Below are positions 26,336 through 35,196 of a stretch of 64,000 bases of DNA, in pieces (position 1 is the first letter of the stretch; each line of letters starts with the position of its first letter). Source of the DNA: G965277745 sp965277745 (GTDB lineage Bacteria; Pseudomonadota; Gammaproteobacteria; Cardiobacteriales; Cardiobacteriaceae); the NCBI GenBank assembly GCA_965277745.1, contig OZ255837.1, positions 372,001 through 436,000 on the forward strand, given 5' to 3'. The notes under the pieces are model-generated. The model did not search any database. It worked only from the letters and a program-made list of their open reading frames with translations, and had not been told where the DNA came from. The translations under genes and the position numbers were made by a program.

Positions 26336-27208
26336 TTACAGAGAAGCCGCTTTCTCAGCCGCGGTGATCGCCCCTTGGTTGTCACCGAGCGCCTTGCGCG
26401 AATTGGCGATCAAAGACCATGTCTTACGCATCATCGCGTTACTGCCACCAACACGCACGGCACGGCTGGCTGCCGCTTCGGCCTGGCGATATTTCCCCTG
26501 GTGATAGCGGATGTTGGCGATATCGTAGAGAATTTTCGGATTTTTGCTGTCGATGCGTTGCGCGTCTTCGAGATAAGCGGCCGCGCCATCGAGGTCGCCT
26601 TTGCCGAGCGCCGCGGAAGCACGTTTGAGCAACGTATTGACAGCGGACTGTCCGCTGTTTGCCTTGCCAGCCTCACTTGATGCGGTCACGGCGGCGACGG
26701 GTTGATCTTCTTCCTCGCTTTTTGGAGAAAGTGCCGGCGTGGTGGTGCTCGATGCTTCAGGAGCGGAAAACACGCTTTGCGGAGGACGAATCGGCTGCAA
26801 ACCCGGGGAGGATACGCTATCGTCACCATTTTCTTCCGATTCGTCGCCACCCTGCGTAGCGCCCTGGGGCTTGATCGACCAACCGTCTTCATTGTCTTCG
26901 ATCGTAAGCGGTACGGGTTCGAACCATTCTGCCTGATACGGAGAAGACTGTGCGACCTCGATGCGCGAGGTTTCCCCGCCGCCGTGCCCCATGTTTTCAG
27001 GCGGTGCCGTTGCCGTTTTGCCCCATTGATCACCGCCAGACGGGGACTGGGTCGAGAACCGTTGCGGCGGCGTCGCCCGCAACGGCAAGGGTTTTCCGTA
27101 CACGGTGTTTCGATTGCTAACCGGGGCCGCGGTGTCGCCGTACATCATGCCGGTGCAACCGTTCATCATCGCGGCAGCCAGGCAAGTAACAAGCCAGAAA
27201 TGTTTCAT
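26336..27208 (-). CDS. TPR lipoprotein, probable LpoP-like activator of PBP1B
   Basis: A 290-residue protein. The N-terminus MKHFWLVTCLAAAMMNGC is a lipoprotein signal with a Cys at 18. A long low-complexity Pro/Ser/Glu-rich linker (about 30-195) would span the periplasm, and a C-terminal domain of about two to three TPR units (LGKGDLDGAAAYLEDAQRID, IRYHQGKYRQAEAAASRAVR) follows. In Pseudomonas aeruginosa the lipoprotein LpoP, with C-terminal TPRs and encoded beside mrcB, activates PBP1B; architecture and position match here. A GAGGT ribosome-binding site lies 8 bases before ATG. Functional equivalence is inferred. Confidence 0.7.
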   Translation of the reverse strand: MKHFWLVTCLAAAMMNGCTGMMYGDTAAPVSNRNTVYGKPLPLRATPPQRFSTQSPSGGDQWGKTATAPPENMGHGGGETSRIEVAQSSPYQAEWFEPVPLTIEDNEDGWSIKPQGATQGGDESEENGDDSVSSPGLQPIRPPQSVFSAPEASSTTTPALSPKSEEEDQPVAAVTASSEAGKANSGQSAVNTLLKRASAALGKGDLDGAAAYLEDAQRIDSKNPKILYDIANIRYHQGKYRQAEAAASRAVRVGGSNAMMRKTWSLIANSRKALGDNQGAITAAEKAASL

Positions 27209-27280
27209 GTGATTTTTACCTCAAAAATGAGTGAATCCGTCACGCGGATCAAACAGGGGATAATTTTAAAGGAATTACGC

Positions 27281-29671
27281 TTAATTGTTAAACCAATCGG
27301 AAGGGTCCCCCATACCCCCAGGCGCGCTTTGCGTTGCCGACGGAGGCTGCGCAGGCGTCAGGGCAGGGGGAAAGTCGGCCGGAATAGCGTAAAGACTATC
27401 GCCATCTTCCACATCTGGCACATAACAATCGCTCATCCCGCGCGGTCTTGAGCCAACGATAAACGGTAGTTCGACGACCTCCTCGCGCGGACAATTCTCC
27501 TCGGCCAGCAAGCCACTGTTTTTGTCGATGCCCGCGATGACAATTCCGTCCGGTTTTCGCAACGCGAGCGGTTCCAGAGACAATGTTTTCATAATCGTGA
27601 TCCACAGCGGCAGACCGCCCGTGCTGCCGGACAAGCGTGTGGGGAGGTTGCGATCGTTGCCCACCCAGGTCACGGTCAGGTAGTTGCCGGAGAAACCGGC
27701 GAACCAACTGTCGCGATATGCGTCTGTCGTTCCGGTTTTCCCCGCGAAGCGGTACTTTCGGTCAAAATGCTGGTAGATACGGCGCGCTGTGCCACGGCTG
27801 ACGATTTGCTGCATAGCGCTCAAAAGCAAATAATACGGCGTCGCCTCGATCGCGCGAATGCTTGCCATGTCGAAGCGCTGCACCACTTCTCCCTCGGCGG
27901 TGGTGATCTCATGAATCGAAGACAATGGCTGAAAGAAACCGCCGTTGGCATAGGTTTCATAGATCTGCGCGACTTCGAGCGGCGTCATCTGTACCGCGCC
28001 GAGCGCCAGGGACGGGTACGGCTCGATTCCGTCGCGCGAGCCGACTCGTTTCAGAGTGGCGACGATATCCTTAAGGCCGAGGCTAAGGGCGACGCGTACG
28101 GTCGGGATATTATAGGAATGAACCAGCGCGTCGATAAGCAACACGAAACCGTGGTTGCGCCGGTCATAATTTTGCGGCGACCAGGTTTTTCCACGACGCG
28201 AGTAAACGAGTGGACTGTCATCGAGCAGCGTGGCCAGTGTATAGAGGTTGGGATATTCGAGCGCACTTAGGTAGACCGCCGGTTTGATCAGCGAACCGAT
28301 CTGGCGTTTCGCCGCAAGCGCGCGATTGAATCCCTGGCGATTCGGCACGCGGGAACCGACGATCGCCTTTACCTGTGCGCTTTGCACATCGGCCACCACC
28401 GCCGCGCCTTGGAGAAAATTACGAGGGAGATTCTTGTCGTTTTCCAGTTTCGGCAGCTGTTCACCGACGGCTTTTTGCACATTGAGCTGAACCAGCGGAT
28501 CAAGGGTGGTGAAGATGTTAAGGCTCTGTTTTGTCAAATCTTCTTTGCTATAGTGCTGATAAAGTTGTTTGTAGACGAGATCGACAAACGCGGGGAAACG
28601 GATACGATCGCTCGTGCGTTGTTTAGCCACCACATCGAGCGGCAAGGAAGCGGCCAGTTGTTCGTCTTCTTCGCTGATCAAGCCTTGTTCATGCATGAAT
28701 TGAAGAATCAGATTGCGCCGCTTCACGGCGTATTCCGGATGCGCCCGCGGGTCGGCTTGACCGGGTTCCCGCACCAGCGCAAGGAGAAGGGCGATCTGAT
28801 GCAAGCCGAGTTCATCGAGGTTTTTGTTGAAATAATATTCGCTCGCCAGACCGAAACCGTGAATCGCTCGCCGTCCGTCCTGCCCAAGATAGATTTCATT
28901 GAGATAGCCTTCCAGAATTTCTTCCTTTCCGGCGTGCCTTTCGAGCATCAAAGCCATCAGCATTTCCTTGATCTTACGGGAAAATTTTCGCTCATCGTTG
29001 AGATAGTGGTTTTTGATGAACTGCTGGGTTAATGTGCTTGCGCCCTGGAGATTCTCTCGCTTGATGTAAGTGATATAAATCGAGCGGATCAGTGCTTTCG
29101 GATCGATTCCCGGATGTTTCCAGAAATTGCGATCTTCGTTGGTGATCAAGCCGTCGATCAGCACTTTCGGCACTTCTTTGAGTTTGACGAGAATCCGGTC
29201 TTCGCGTTGTTGCGGATAAATGTTCGCGATGCGCAGCGGATTGAGACGCTCGAAGGCGACATTTTCGAGGCTGGAAATATCCGCGATCGCGCTGACTTTT
29301 CCGTTTGTGAAGCGGACTTGCATGCGGCGCGGGCCACGCAACGCGTCCCAGAAATGGAACTGCGGAGCGTAATAGACCACCGTATCGCCCTGGCGGTGAT
29401 ATTGTTTCGGCTTGATCGGCTCGGCGGTTTCTTCGTAATCGAGCAACCGCAACTCACTTACCAATTGCTCGGGGGTTAAGGCGGCCCCGACATATAATTT
29501 GAGGGGACGGGCATAGACACGTGCCGGCATCGACCACAACACACCACTGGCGTCGATATTGCCGAGATGATATTGCTTTTCCAGCTTGAGCGCATAAGCC
29601 CAGGCGAGGACGACACCGAACAGGCAAAGCGATAACAGGAGATAGAAAAAATTACGCGTGATTTTTAGCAA
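27281..29671 (-). CDS. mrcB: Bifunctional penicillin-binding protein 1B
   Basis: A 796-residue class A PBP that polymerises and cross-links peptidoglycan. One N-terminal TM helix (NFFYLLLSLCLFGVVLAWAY) is followed by a UB2H-like region. The GT51 motifs are ITNEDRNFWKHPGIDPKALI, GASTLTQQFIKNHYLN and EGYLNEIYLGQDG. The transpeptidase motifs are RQIGSLIKPA (SxxK), HSYNIPTVRVAL (SxN) and FAGKTGTTDAYRDSWF (KTG). All catalytic residues are visible. The gene lies between thyA and the LpoP-like lipoprotein. Confidence 0.95.
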   Translation of the reverse strand: MLKITRNFFYLLLSLCLFGVVLAWAYALKLEKQYHLGNIDASGVLWSMPARVYARPLKLYVGAALTPEQLVSELRLLDYEETAEPIKPKQYHRQGDTVVYYAPQFHFWDALRGPRRMQVRFTNGKVSAIADISSLENVAFERLNPLRIANIYPQQREDRILVKLKEVPKVLIDGLITNEDRNFWKHPGIDPKALIRSIYITYIKRENLQGASTLTQQFIKNHYLNDERKFSRKIKEMLMALMLERHAGKEEILEGYLNEIYLGQDGRRAIHGFGLASEYYFNKNLDELGLHQIALLLALVREPGQADPRAHPEYAVKRRNLILQFMHEQGLISEEDEQLAASLPLDVVAKQRTSDRIRFPAFVDLVYKQLYQHYSKEDLTKQSLNIFTTLDPLVQLNVQKAVGEQLPKLENDKNLPRNFLQGAAVVADVQSAQVKAIVGSRVPNRQGFNRALAAKRQIGSLIKPAVYLSALEYPNLYTLATLLDDSPLVYSRRGKTWSPQNYDRRNHGFVLLIDALVHSYNIPTVRVALSLGLKDIVATLKRVGSRDGIEPYPSLALGAVQMTPLEVAQIYETYANGGFFQPLSSIHEITTAEGEVVQRFDMASIRAIEATPYYLLLSAMQQIVSRGTARRIYQHFDRKYRFAGKTGTTDAYRDSWFAGFSGNYLTVTWVGNDRNLPTRLSGSTGGLPLWITIMKTLSLEPLALRKPDGIVIAGIDKNSGLLAEENCPREEVVELPFIVGSRPRGMSDCYVPDVEDGDSLYAIPADFPPALTPAQPPSATQSAPGGMGDPSDWFNN

Positions 29672-29693
29672 AATATCCTCCCAAAGCGCCTCG

Positions 29694-30470
29694 TCAAACC
29701 GCGACAGGCGCCTTGATCGCAGGGTGAAAACGGTAATTTTCGAGCTGGAAATCCTCGTATCGATAGCGATCGATCGCCGCCGCCTTGCGAATCTTCAACA
29801 ACGGCAGCGGATATGGCTTGCGTGTCAACTGTTCGCGCGCCTGATCGAGATGGGTAAGATACAGATGCACATCGCCGCCGGTCCAAATCAAATCCCCCAA
29901 TTGAAGACCGGATTGCTGCGCCAACAGCATGGTCAGTATGGCATAGCTTGCGATGTTAAACGGTACACCGAGGAAAACATCGGCCGAGCGTTGATAAAGT
30001 TGGCAGGACAGTTTCCCGTCCCCTACGTAAAACTGAAAGAGGGCGTGACAGGGAAAGAGCGCCATTTCTCCGAGTTCCGCGACATTCCAACTCGAAACCA
30101 GCATCCGTCGCGAATCGGGTTCATTGGCGAGAGTGTCAAGCACCATCTGGATCTGGTCATACCCCCGCCAATTGCGCCACTGTTTGCCGTAAATCGGACC
30201 GAGATCGCCGTTCCTATCGGCCCATTCATTCCAGATGGTCACGCCGTGTTCGTTCAAATAACGGATATTGGTTTGACCGTCGAGAAACCACAGCAATTCA
30301 TGAACGATCGATTTGAAATGCACTTTTTTGGTGGTGACCAGCGGAAAGCCGGCGTCGAGATCGAAACGCATCTGATAACCAAAGACGGACAGCGTGCCCG
30401 TACCCGTGCGATCATTTTTCCTGCTGCCATGATCGAGGACATGTTGGACAAGCGCCAAATACGTTTTCAT
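29694..30470 (-). CDS. thyA: Thymidylate synthase
   Basis: A 258-residue enzyme methylating dUMP to dTMP with methylene-THF. Motifs: DHGSRKNDRTGTGTLSVFGY, the catalytic cysteine in MALFPCHALFQFYV, LYQRSADVFLGVPFNIASYA and GDVHLYLTHLDQAREQL. ATG 30470 overlaps the lgt stop as ATGA; the lgt-thyA pair is common in gammaproteobacteria. Confidence 0.96.
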   Translation of the reverse strand: MKTYLALVQHVLDHGSRKNDRTGTGTLSVFGYQMRFDLDAGFPLVTTKKVHFKSIVHELLWFLDGQTNIRYLNEHGVTIWNEWADRNGDLGPIYGKQWRNWRGYDQIQMVLDTLANEPDSRRMLVSSWNVAELGEMALFPCHALFQFYVGDGKLSCQLYQRSADVFLGVPFNIASYAILTMLLAQQSGLQLGDLIWTGGDVHLYLTHLDQAREQLTRKPYPLPLLKIRKAAAIDRYRYEDFQLENYRFHPAIKAPVAV

Positions 30471-31255
30471 CGCGCCGCCTTCCTCAGTAAAAGCCAGACG
30501 CCAAAAAGCAACATGGGAAGACACAGAAGCTGACCCATCGTCAACCAGCCAAATGCGACAAACCCGATTTGTTCATCCGGCGCGCGAACGCATTCCACCA
30601 GAAAACGAAAAACACCGTACCCCGTGAGAAACATTCCCGTCACCCGCCCGCATCGACGCGGGCGCGACGAATAACGCCGCAAGACGAGAAACAGGACGAT
30701 TCCCTCGAGAAACGCTTCGTAAAGCATCGAGGGATGGCGCGGACGCGCATCCGGAGCATTCGTAAAAATCATTCCCCACGGCAGCTCGGTGACTCTCCCC
30801 CACAATTCACCGTTGATAAAATTCCCGATGCGGCCGAAAAACAGTCCGATCGGTACGAGCGGGGTGATAAAATCGCCGACTTCCAGGGTGGTTTTCCCTT
30901 TCTTGCGCGCGAAGAGCATACAGGCGAGCACCACCCCAATCAAGCCGCCATGAAAAGACATGCCGCCTTGATTGATCTTGAGCGGATATAAAAAGTCCTG
31001 CGCCCAGAACGACAGGCCGTAGAAGAGCACATAACCGATTCTGCCACCGAGAATCACCGCGAGCATCAGATAGGTCAGTAAATCGCCAACCTCCTCGCTT
31101 TTCCAATTCGGCTTGCCACGGACGCGACGCAAGCCGAGCCAGTAGCCGAGGAGAAAACCAACCACATACATCATGCCGTACCAGGTCGCGTGAATCGGAC
31201 CCAACGAGAAAATATCGGGAGAGATTCGCGGATGTGCGAGCGCCATCGCCTTCAA
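30467..31255 (-). CDS. lgt: Prolipoprotein diacylglyceryl transferase
   Basis: A 262-residue inner-membrane enzyme that attaches diacylglycerol to lipobox cysteines. Motifs: HATWYGMMYVVGFLLGYWLG, MSFHGGLIGVVLACM (essential His/Gly) and the Lgt signature GRIGNFINGELWGRVTELPW. About seven TM segments. Start 31255 or the Met three codons later (31246) are both possible. Likely substrates in this window include the LpoP-like and Lpp-like proteins. Confidence 0.95.
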   Translation of the reverse strand: MKAMALAHPRISPDIFSLGPIHATWYGMMYVVGFLLGYWLGLRRVRGKPNWKSEEVGDLLTYLMLAVILGGRIGYVLFYGLSFWAQDFLYPLKINQGGMSFHGGLIGVVLACMLFARKKGKTTLEVGDFITPLVPIGLFFGRIGNFINGELWGRVTELPWGMIFTNAPDARPRHPSMLYEAFLEGIVLFLVLRRYSSRPRRCGRVTGMFLTGYGVFRFLVECVRAPDEQIGFVAFGWLTMGQLLCLPMLLFGVWLLLRKAAR

Positions 31256-31321
31256 TCCTGCCTTTTGTATGAAGCCAAAACCGCTGCGATCATAGCATAT
31301 TCCATTTTCCGGAGCGTTTGC

Positions 31322-31999
31322 CTAAAGCTCATCGAAAGGCGAACGACGGCGGAACACGACGAATAAGTTGAACAGCCAGTGCAGCAAAAACCCGCCGATG
31401 ACAAGTCCGGCGCCTAGATACATCTTCTTTTGAGACTGGCTTTCCTCCAATCTGATGTTCTCGTGACGCAATTTGAGATTGTCCTGCTCGAGGGAAATGA
31501 GCTTTCCCTGCAATTCACGATTGCGTTTGTCGATGGTGATTACGTTCGCCGAGGCGCGTTGCAGGGCAATGTAATCGCTTTTCACTTTTTCAAGCGTTTG
31601 CCGCGTGTCATCGAGGGTTTTTCGCAATTGCCCGACGTTGCCCGCCGTGTTGTCCCGCTCAGCGCGTAGGCGCGCGTTTTCCTTACTTTCGTTGTCGAGG
31701 GCGATGGCGACTTTCCGGAAACGGGAACGAACGCTCGGTCGATCACTGACATACCTCGCCGCGATCCAGCCTTCGAGCTTGTCTGTCTTGATATGGGCGT
31801 AACGGCCGTCCTTGCTTTTACCCAGTAACTTAACCGCTTCTCCGGCAACCACGGTGCCAACAAACCTGGCGTTGATATCCGGCCCGCCATTGACCGCTGT
31901 CTGTAATTTCTCGCTGATCCAGGCCGGCGATTCGGCAAACGCTCCCGTCAGCCAAAGACCCGCCATCAAGGCGACAAAAATGGACTTTACGTCATACAT
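31322..31999 (-). CDS. SH3-domain membrane protein, YgiM/TIGR04211 type
   Basis: A 225-residue protein: signal peptide (MYDVKSIFVALMAGLWLTGA then FAES), a bacterial SH3 domain (about 25-90: LQTAVNGGPDINARFVGTVV and KLEGWIAARYVSDRPSVRSR), a long coiled coil (about 95-190) and a C-terminal TM helix (MYLGAGLVIGGFLLHWLFNL). ATG 31999 has a GAGGA site. The function of the family is unclear; a cell-envelope role is likely. It overlaps the preceding HolD-like gene by 13 bases. Confidence 0.82.
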   Translation of the reverse strand: MYDVKSIFVALMAGLWLTGAFAESPAWISEKLQTAVNGGPDINARFVGTVVAGEAVKLLGKSKDGRYAHIKTDKLEGWIAARYVSDRPSVRSRFRKVAIALDNESKENARLRAERDNTAGNVGQLRKTLDDTRQTLEKVKSDYIALQRASANVITIDKRNRELQGKLISLEQDNLKLRHENIRLEESQSQKKMYLGAGLVIGGFLLHWLFNLFVVFRRRSPFDEL

Positions 32000-32694
32000 A
32001 CGCTTCCTCTTATCCTTTCCAGATCCGTCCACAAGCGATATTTCCCGCGCGCGCTGCGCAACGCCAGCGCCGGATGCAGGCATCCTGTCATCCGCCTTTC
32101 CCCCTTCGTATTATCCCCTAAAAAGCGTTCCATCACCATGCGCAGGGAAACGGCGCCACACCACACCACCGTTCTCCCTTGCGAAAACGGCGCGATCTGT
32201 TCGCAAAGCCACATGTCCGCCGGAAACCGCGGTGCCTCGGCGCCAAGAAACGGCGCACAATGGCGAAACAGCGACGCGTCTGTTTCCAAACCCACATATA
32301 GCAGGGCATTGGCGAGCAATTCCGCTTCATCGCGAGAATGAAACAGGCGGTAACCGTCTTCTCCCTCCCATAGGGGGGGCAGGCACCACAACACATCGCT
32401 CTTTTCCGCCGCCAGCAAGGAGCAGGCAGGAAAATCGAACAGCCTGGTGCCCGCACCCAACTCGATTGCCTTGATCTTCTCCGCGCCGCGGGAAGAATCC
32501 TCGGCAAGTCCTTCCGCCTCGAACGCTGTCTGCGGCAACGGTGCGTCCCTGCTTACGTTTGCTTCCTGAGACGCGGACGCAGGGACGCCTCGCCCACCTG
32601 GCGACAAGTGGATTGCGGGCGTTTTCGCGACAGCGCTTTGCCTTAGGGCATTGCGCGGCAACCACCTGCGCAATCCGAGTAGCTGCCAAGTCAT
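31987..32694 (-). CDS. Possible DNA polymerase III psi (HolD)-like protein
   Basis: A 235-residue protein if it starts at ATG 32694 (MTWQLLGLRRWLPRNALRQS). The opening W-x-L-L-G-L-x-x-W resembles the HolD segment that binds chi. The ending (HPALALRSARGKYRLWTDLE) fits the HP-L-x-x-P/R-x-x-K-x-x-W pattern seen in diverged psi-like proteins. The middle is low in recognisable content. The frame is open upstream, including a possible GTG near 32757. The assignment is tentative; YoaA, a known partner of the chi-psi clamp-loader arm, is encoded in the same window but not beside it. Confidence 0.4.
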   Translation of the reverse strand: MTWQLLGLRRWLPRNALRQSAVAKTPAIHLSPGGRGVPASASQEANVSRDAPLPQTAFEAEGLAEDSSRGAEKIKAIELGAGTRLFDFPACSLLAAEKSDVLWCLPPLWEGEDGYRLFHSRDEAELLANALLYVGLETDASLFRHCAPFLGAEAPRFPADMWLCEQIAPFSQGRTVVWCGAVSLRMVMERFLGDNTKGERRMTGCLHPALALRSARGKYRLWTDLERIRGSVCMT

Positions 32695-32753
32695 TTGCAA
32701 TGTTTCCGTCAGCACTGGAAGCTCCCCGGAGATCGGCACGTTTTTCGCTACGT

Positions 32754-32900
32754 TCACCACAAGCGCCCTAACTCCTGACCCTGATCGAGAGAATCTCGAA
32801 ACCGTGACGCGCTGAAACGCAGCGCCGCCAACACAACAAAAACGACGACCGCCACGATCGGCGCAAGCGGACAAGAAAAGACGTTTTCCTTTTCGGCCAT
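32754..32900 (-). CDS. Candidate 48-residue single-pass membrane peptide
   Basis: ATG 32900 follows a GGCGG ribosome-binding-like stretch by about 3 bases. The product opens MAEKENVFSCPLAPIVAVVV and contains one strongly hydrophobic helix followed by a charged tail (RFSASRFRDSLDQGQELGRL). It lies in the otherwise empty gap between pyrF and the HolD-like gene, in line with their strand. Its TGA overlaps a GTG that could start the next gene. It matches nothing I recognise and could be a chance frame. Confidence 0.35.
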   Translation of the reverse strand: MAEKENVFSCPLAPIVAVVVFVVLAALRFSASRFRDSLDQGQELGRLW

Positions 32901-32966
32901 TTACCGCCGTGTTCCCTCATCGAGAAGAAAAGCAAACAGGATAGGGAACTAGGATCGCTCGTCATA

Positions 32967-33665
32967 TCAGTGATCTCGCAAGGAGGCATCGATCGCCGCA
33001 ATCACGGCGAGCGGATCTGGCGCACGGGTGATCGGACGGCCGATGACCAAATAATCGCTGCCGTTTTCGACGGCTTGTCGCGGCGTCATGACGCGTGCTT
33101 GATCGGCTACCGCCCCGCCCGGCAGACGGATCCCCGGCGTGACGGTAAGGAATGACTCGCCAGCGAGCGTTTTCGTGACACGCGCTTCCTGCGCCGCGCA
33201 AACCACACCATCCAATCCCGCGTCGCGGGCGAGCGCCGTCGTTCTTTCGACTTGGGTGAGCAAGGAATCGTTTATGCCGATGGCGCGCAACTGTGCTGCG
33301 TCCATGCTGGTGAGCACGGTGACAGCGATCAAATACGGTCTTTTTCTGCGTTGCGCCAGCACATTGGCCGCCGCTTCCATCATTTTTCGCCCGCCGCAAG
33401 CGTGCAAGGTGAGCATCCAAACATCGAGATCGGCGGCCATAGAGACTGCGCCGGCGACGGTATGGGGAATATCGTGGAACTTGAGATCGAGAAACAAATC
33501 GAATCCCATCGCGATCAGCCGTTGGGTCAACGCCGGTCCATAACGCGTGAAGAGAAAACTGCCGATTTTCAACCGACATGTTTCCGGTGAAAGCCGTTCG
33601 GCAAGGGTAAGTGCCTGTTCAGCACAGGGAACATCGAGCGCCACGATAACTTTCGCTTCGCTCAT
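32967..33665 (-). CDS. pyrF: Orotidine-5'-phosphate decarboxylase
   Basis: A 232-residue TIM-barrel enzyme making UMP. VIVALDVPCAEQALTLAERL starts the barrel; the catalytic Asp-Lys-Asp array is in LFLDLKFHDIPHTVAGAVSM. TPGIRLPGGAVADQARVMTP and VIGRPITRAPDPLAVI bind phosphate. ATG 33665 overlaps the lapB stop as ATGA; lapA-lapB-pyrF order is common in gammaproteobacteria. Confidence 0.96.
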   Translation of the reverse strand: MSEAKVIVALDVPCAEQALTLAERLSPETCRLKIGSFLFTRYGPALTQRLIAMGFDLFLDLKFHDIPHTVAGAVSMAADLDVWMLTLHACGGRKMMEAAANVLAQRRKRPYLIAVTVLTSMDAAQLRAIGINDSLLTQVERTTALARDAGLDGVVCAAQEARVTKTLAGESFLTVTPGIRLPGGAVADQARVMTPRQAVENGSDYLVIGRPITRAPDPLAVIAAIDASLRDH

Positions 33666-34807
33666 CTTTGCTCCAGTTTCAATTCGATGACCGGCCGGAA
33701 ACCGCCCCATGCGTGGCAGGAAGGGCAGTGCCAGATCAACTGCTGTTGACGAAATCCGCATGCATTGCACTGATAGAACGTTTGCGGGGCGATCTGCTGG
33801 CCAATCTGGCGATAGATAGCGACGGTCGCCGGATCATCGCTATAGTGTAGATATTGCGCCAGCAAAAGCGGATTTTGTGTCTCTTGCAGGCGCTTTTGGA
33901 TAAGCGCCTTGGCGGCGGCAGGGTCCTGTGCGGCGAGAATTTCGGCTGTTTTCAGTGTAAGGCGGACACGGGGGTGAGCGGCTTCGGTCTTCTTGAGCCA
34001 CTGGCGGTATTCCGGTTCACGGCCAATCCGGCGATAGACCCGCTCCAACGCCGGCAGGATCTCCGGCACGAAATCCGCCTCCTGCTCGGCGATGAATTGG
34101 TAACTGTGAATCGCCGTAACGTATTCGCCCTGCAATTCGGCCAATTGCGCGCGTATCCAGTAGGCGCGGCTGCATCTGCGATCATGATGCAACGCTTCGT
34201 TGAGCGCCGCCGCACTCTGCGGCAGGCGTTGTTCCTTGAGCGCCTTGCGCGCGATTTCGCAATAATACTGCGCGACTTGCCGGGCGCGATCCCCGTAACC
34301 ACTTGCCTTCCAGCGCTCGGCCACGGCGATCGCCGATTCCCAGTCTTTCGTGCGCTCACAAATTCGCACCAACTCGGCAAGCACTTCCCTGCGCTTGAAA
34401 TTGGCTTCCTGCAAGTTTTCGAGCATATGACGCGACTGCGCATACATCCCGGCACGGGCATAGTCTTTGGCCAGTTCATAGGCTGCCGCATGGGCCTGAT
34501 TCTTGGTCAGATCGGGATAATCAGCCAGTTGTTTGTGTAAATGCAGGGCGCGATCGAGCTCGCCCCGTTTGCGAAACAGCGTGCCCAGCGTCAACTGATT
34601 GGCGAAAGTCTGCTGATCGATCTCCGCCATCGACAGAAAAACCTCCACCGCCTGGTCCGTCTGGTCATTGAGGAGAAAGCTGAGTCCCTCGAAGTATATT
34701 TCCCGTGACTTGTTAAGGCGTAGATCGCGTGCTTCCTTACGCATCCCGACCCACCATCCGGTCCAGGCGGCAAGCGGCAGGAGCAAGGTGACCAGCCAGT
34801 CGCTCAT
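33662..34807 (-). CDS. lapB: Lipopolysaccharide assembly protein LapB (YciM)
   Basis: A 381-residue inner-membrane TPR protein that couples LPS synthesis to LpxC degradation by FtsH. One N-terminal TM helix (VTLLLPLAAWTGWWVGM), then about eight to nine TPR units (LTLGTLFRKRGELDRALHLH, ELAKDYARAGMYAQSRHMLE). The C-terminal rubredoxin-like metal site has two CxxC pairs (YQCNACGFRQQ and WHCPSCHAWGG). Its ATG shares one base with the lapA TAA. Confidence 0.95.
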   Translation of the reverse strand: MSDWLVTLLLPLAAWTGWWVGMRKEARDLRLNKSREIYFEGLSFLLNDQTDQAVEVFLSMAEIDQQTFANQLTLGTLFRKRGELDRALHLHKQLADYPDLTKNQAHAAAYELAKDYARAGMYAQSRHMLENLQEANFKRREVLAELVRICERTKDWESAIAVAERWKASGYGDRARQVAQYYCEIARKALKEQRLPQSAAALNEALHHDRRCSRAYWIRAQLAELQGEYVTAIHSYQFIAEQEADFVPEILPALERVYRRIGREPEYRQWLKKTEAAHPRVRLTLKTAEILAAQDPAAAKALIQKRLQETQNPLLLAQYLHYSDDPATVAIYRQIGQQIAPQTFYQCNACGFRQQQLIWHCPSCHAWGGFRPVIELKLEQR

Positions 34808-35106
34808 TACGTTTTTCTATCCGCCTCGAAACGCTTTTTCACTTCCGCTTTGTCGGCCTCGCGGTATCGCTCGGCCAACTGGCGCTCCACGGATCGCGCG
34901 CGACCCCGCCAATACAACGCTTTGATGCCGAAAACCAAAAGCGCAAGCAAGGCGCCACAGACGAAACAAGCGAGCATCACCACCACCAAGGGAAGTTGTT
35001 CCTTGCCGAGGACATAGTGAAACTCGACATCACCGTTGTTGAACATGCCGATGATGACAAAGCCGATCCCCAGCACCGCTACCACGAAAGACTTCATCCA
35101 TTTCAT
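34807..35106 (-). CDS. lapA: Lipopolysaccharide assembly protein LapA
   Basis: A 99-residue protein with two TM helices (FVVAVLGIGFVIIGMFNN and VMLACFVCGALLALLVFGIK) and a charged C-terminal tail, the DUF1049 layout. It acts with LapB in control of LPS synthesis. The ribosome-binding site AAAGGAG is strong. It lies 90 bases after dapB. Confidence 0.92.
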   Translation of the reverse strand: MKWMKSFVVAVLGIGFVIIGMFNNGDVEFHYVLGKEQLPLVVVMLACFVCGALLALLVFGIKALYWRGRARSVERQLAERYREADKAEVKKRFEADRKT

Positions 35107-35196
35107 TTTTTTCTCCTTTACCCGATTGCGCTTCAGGGTATCGTCGTGCCCCGGTTTCGATTTCTCAAGCTTATCACAGTACCGTGAAAGGGCGAC

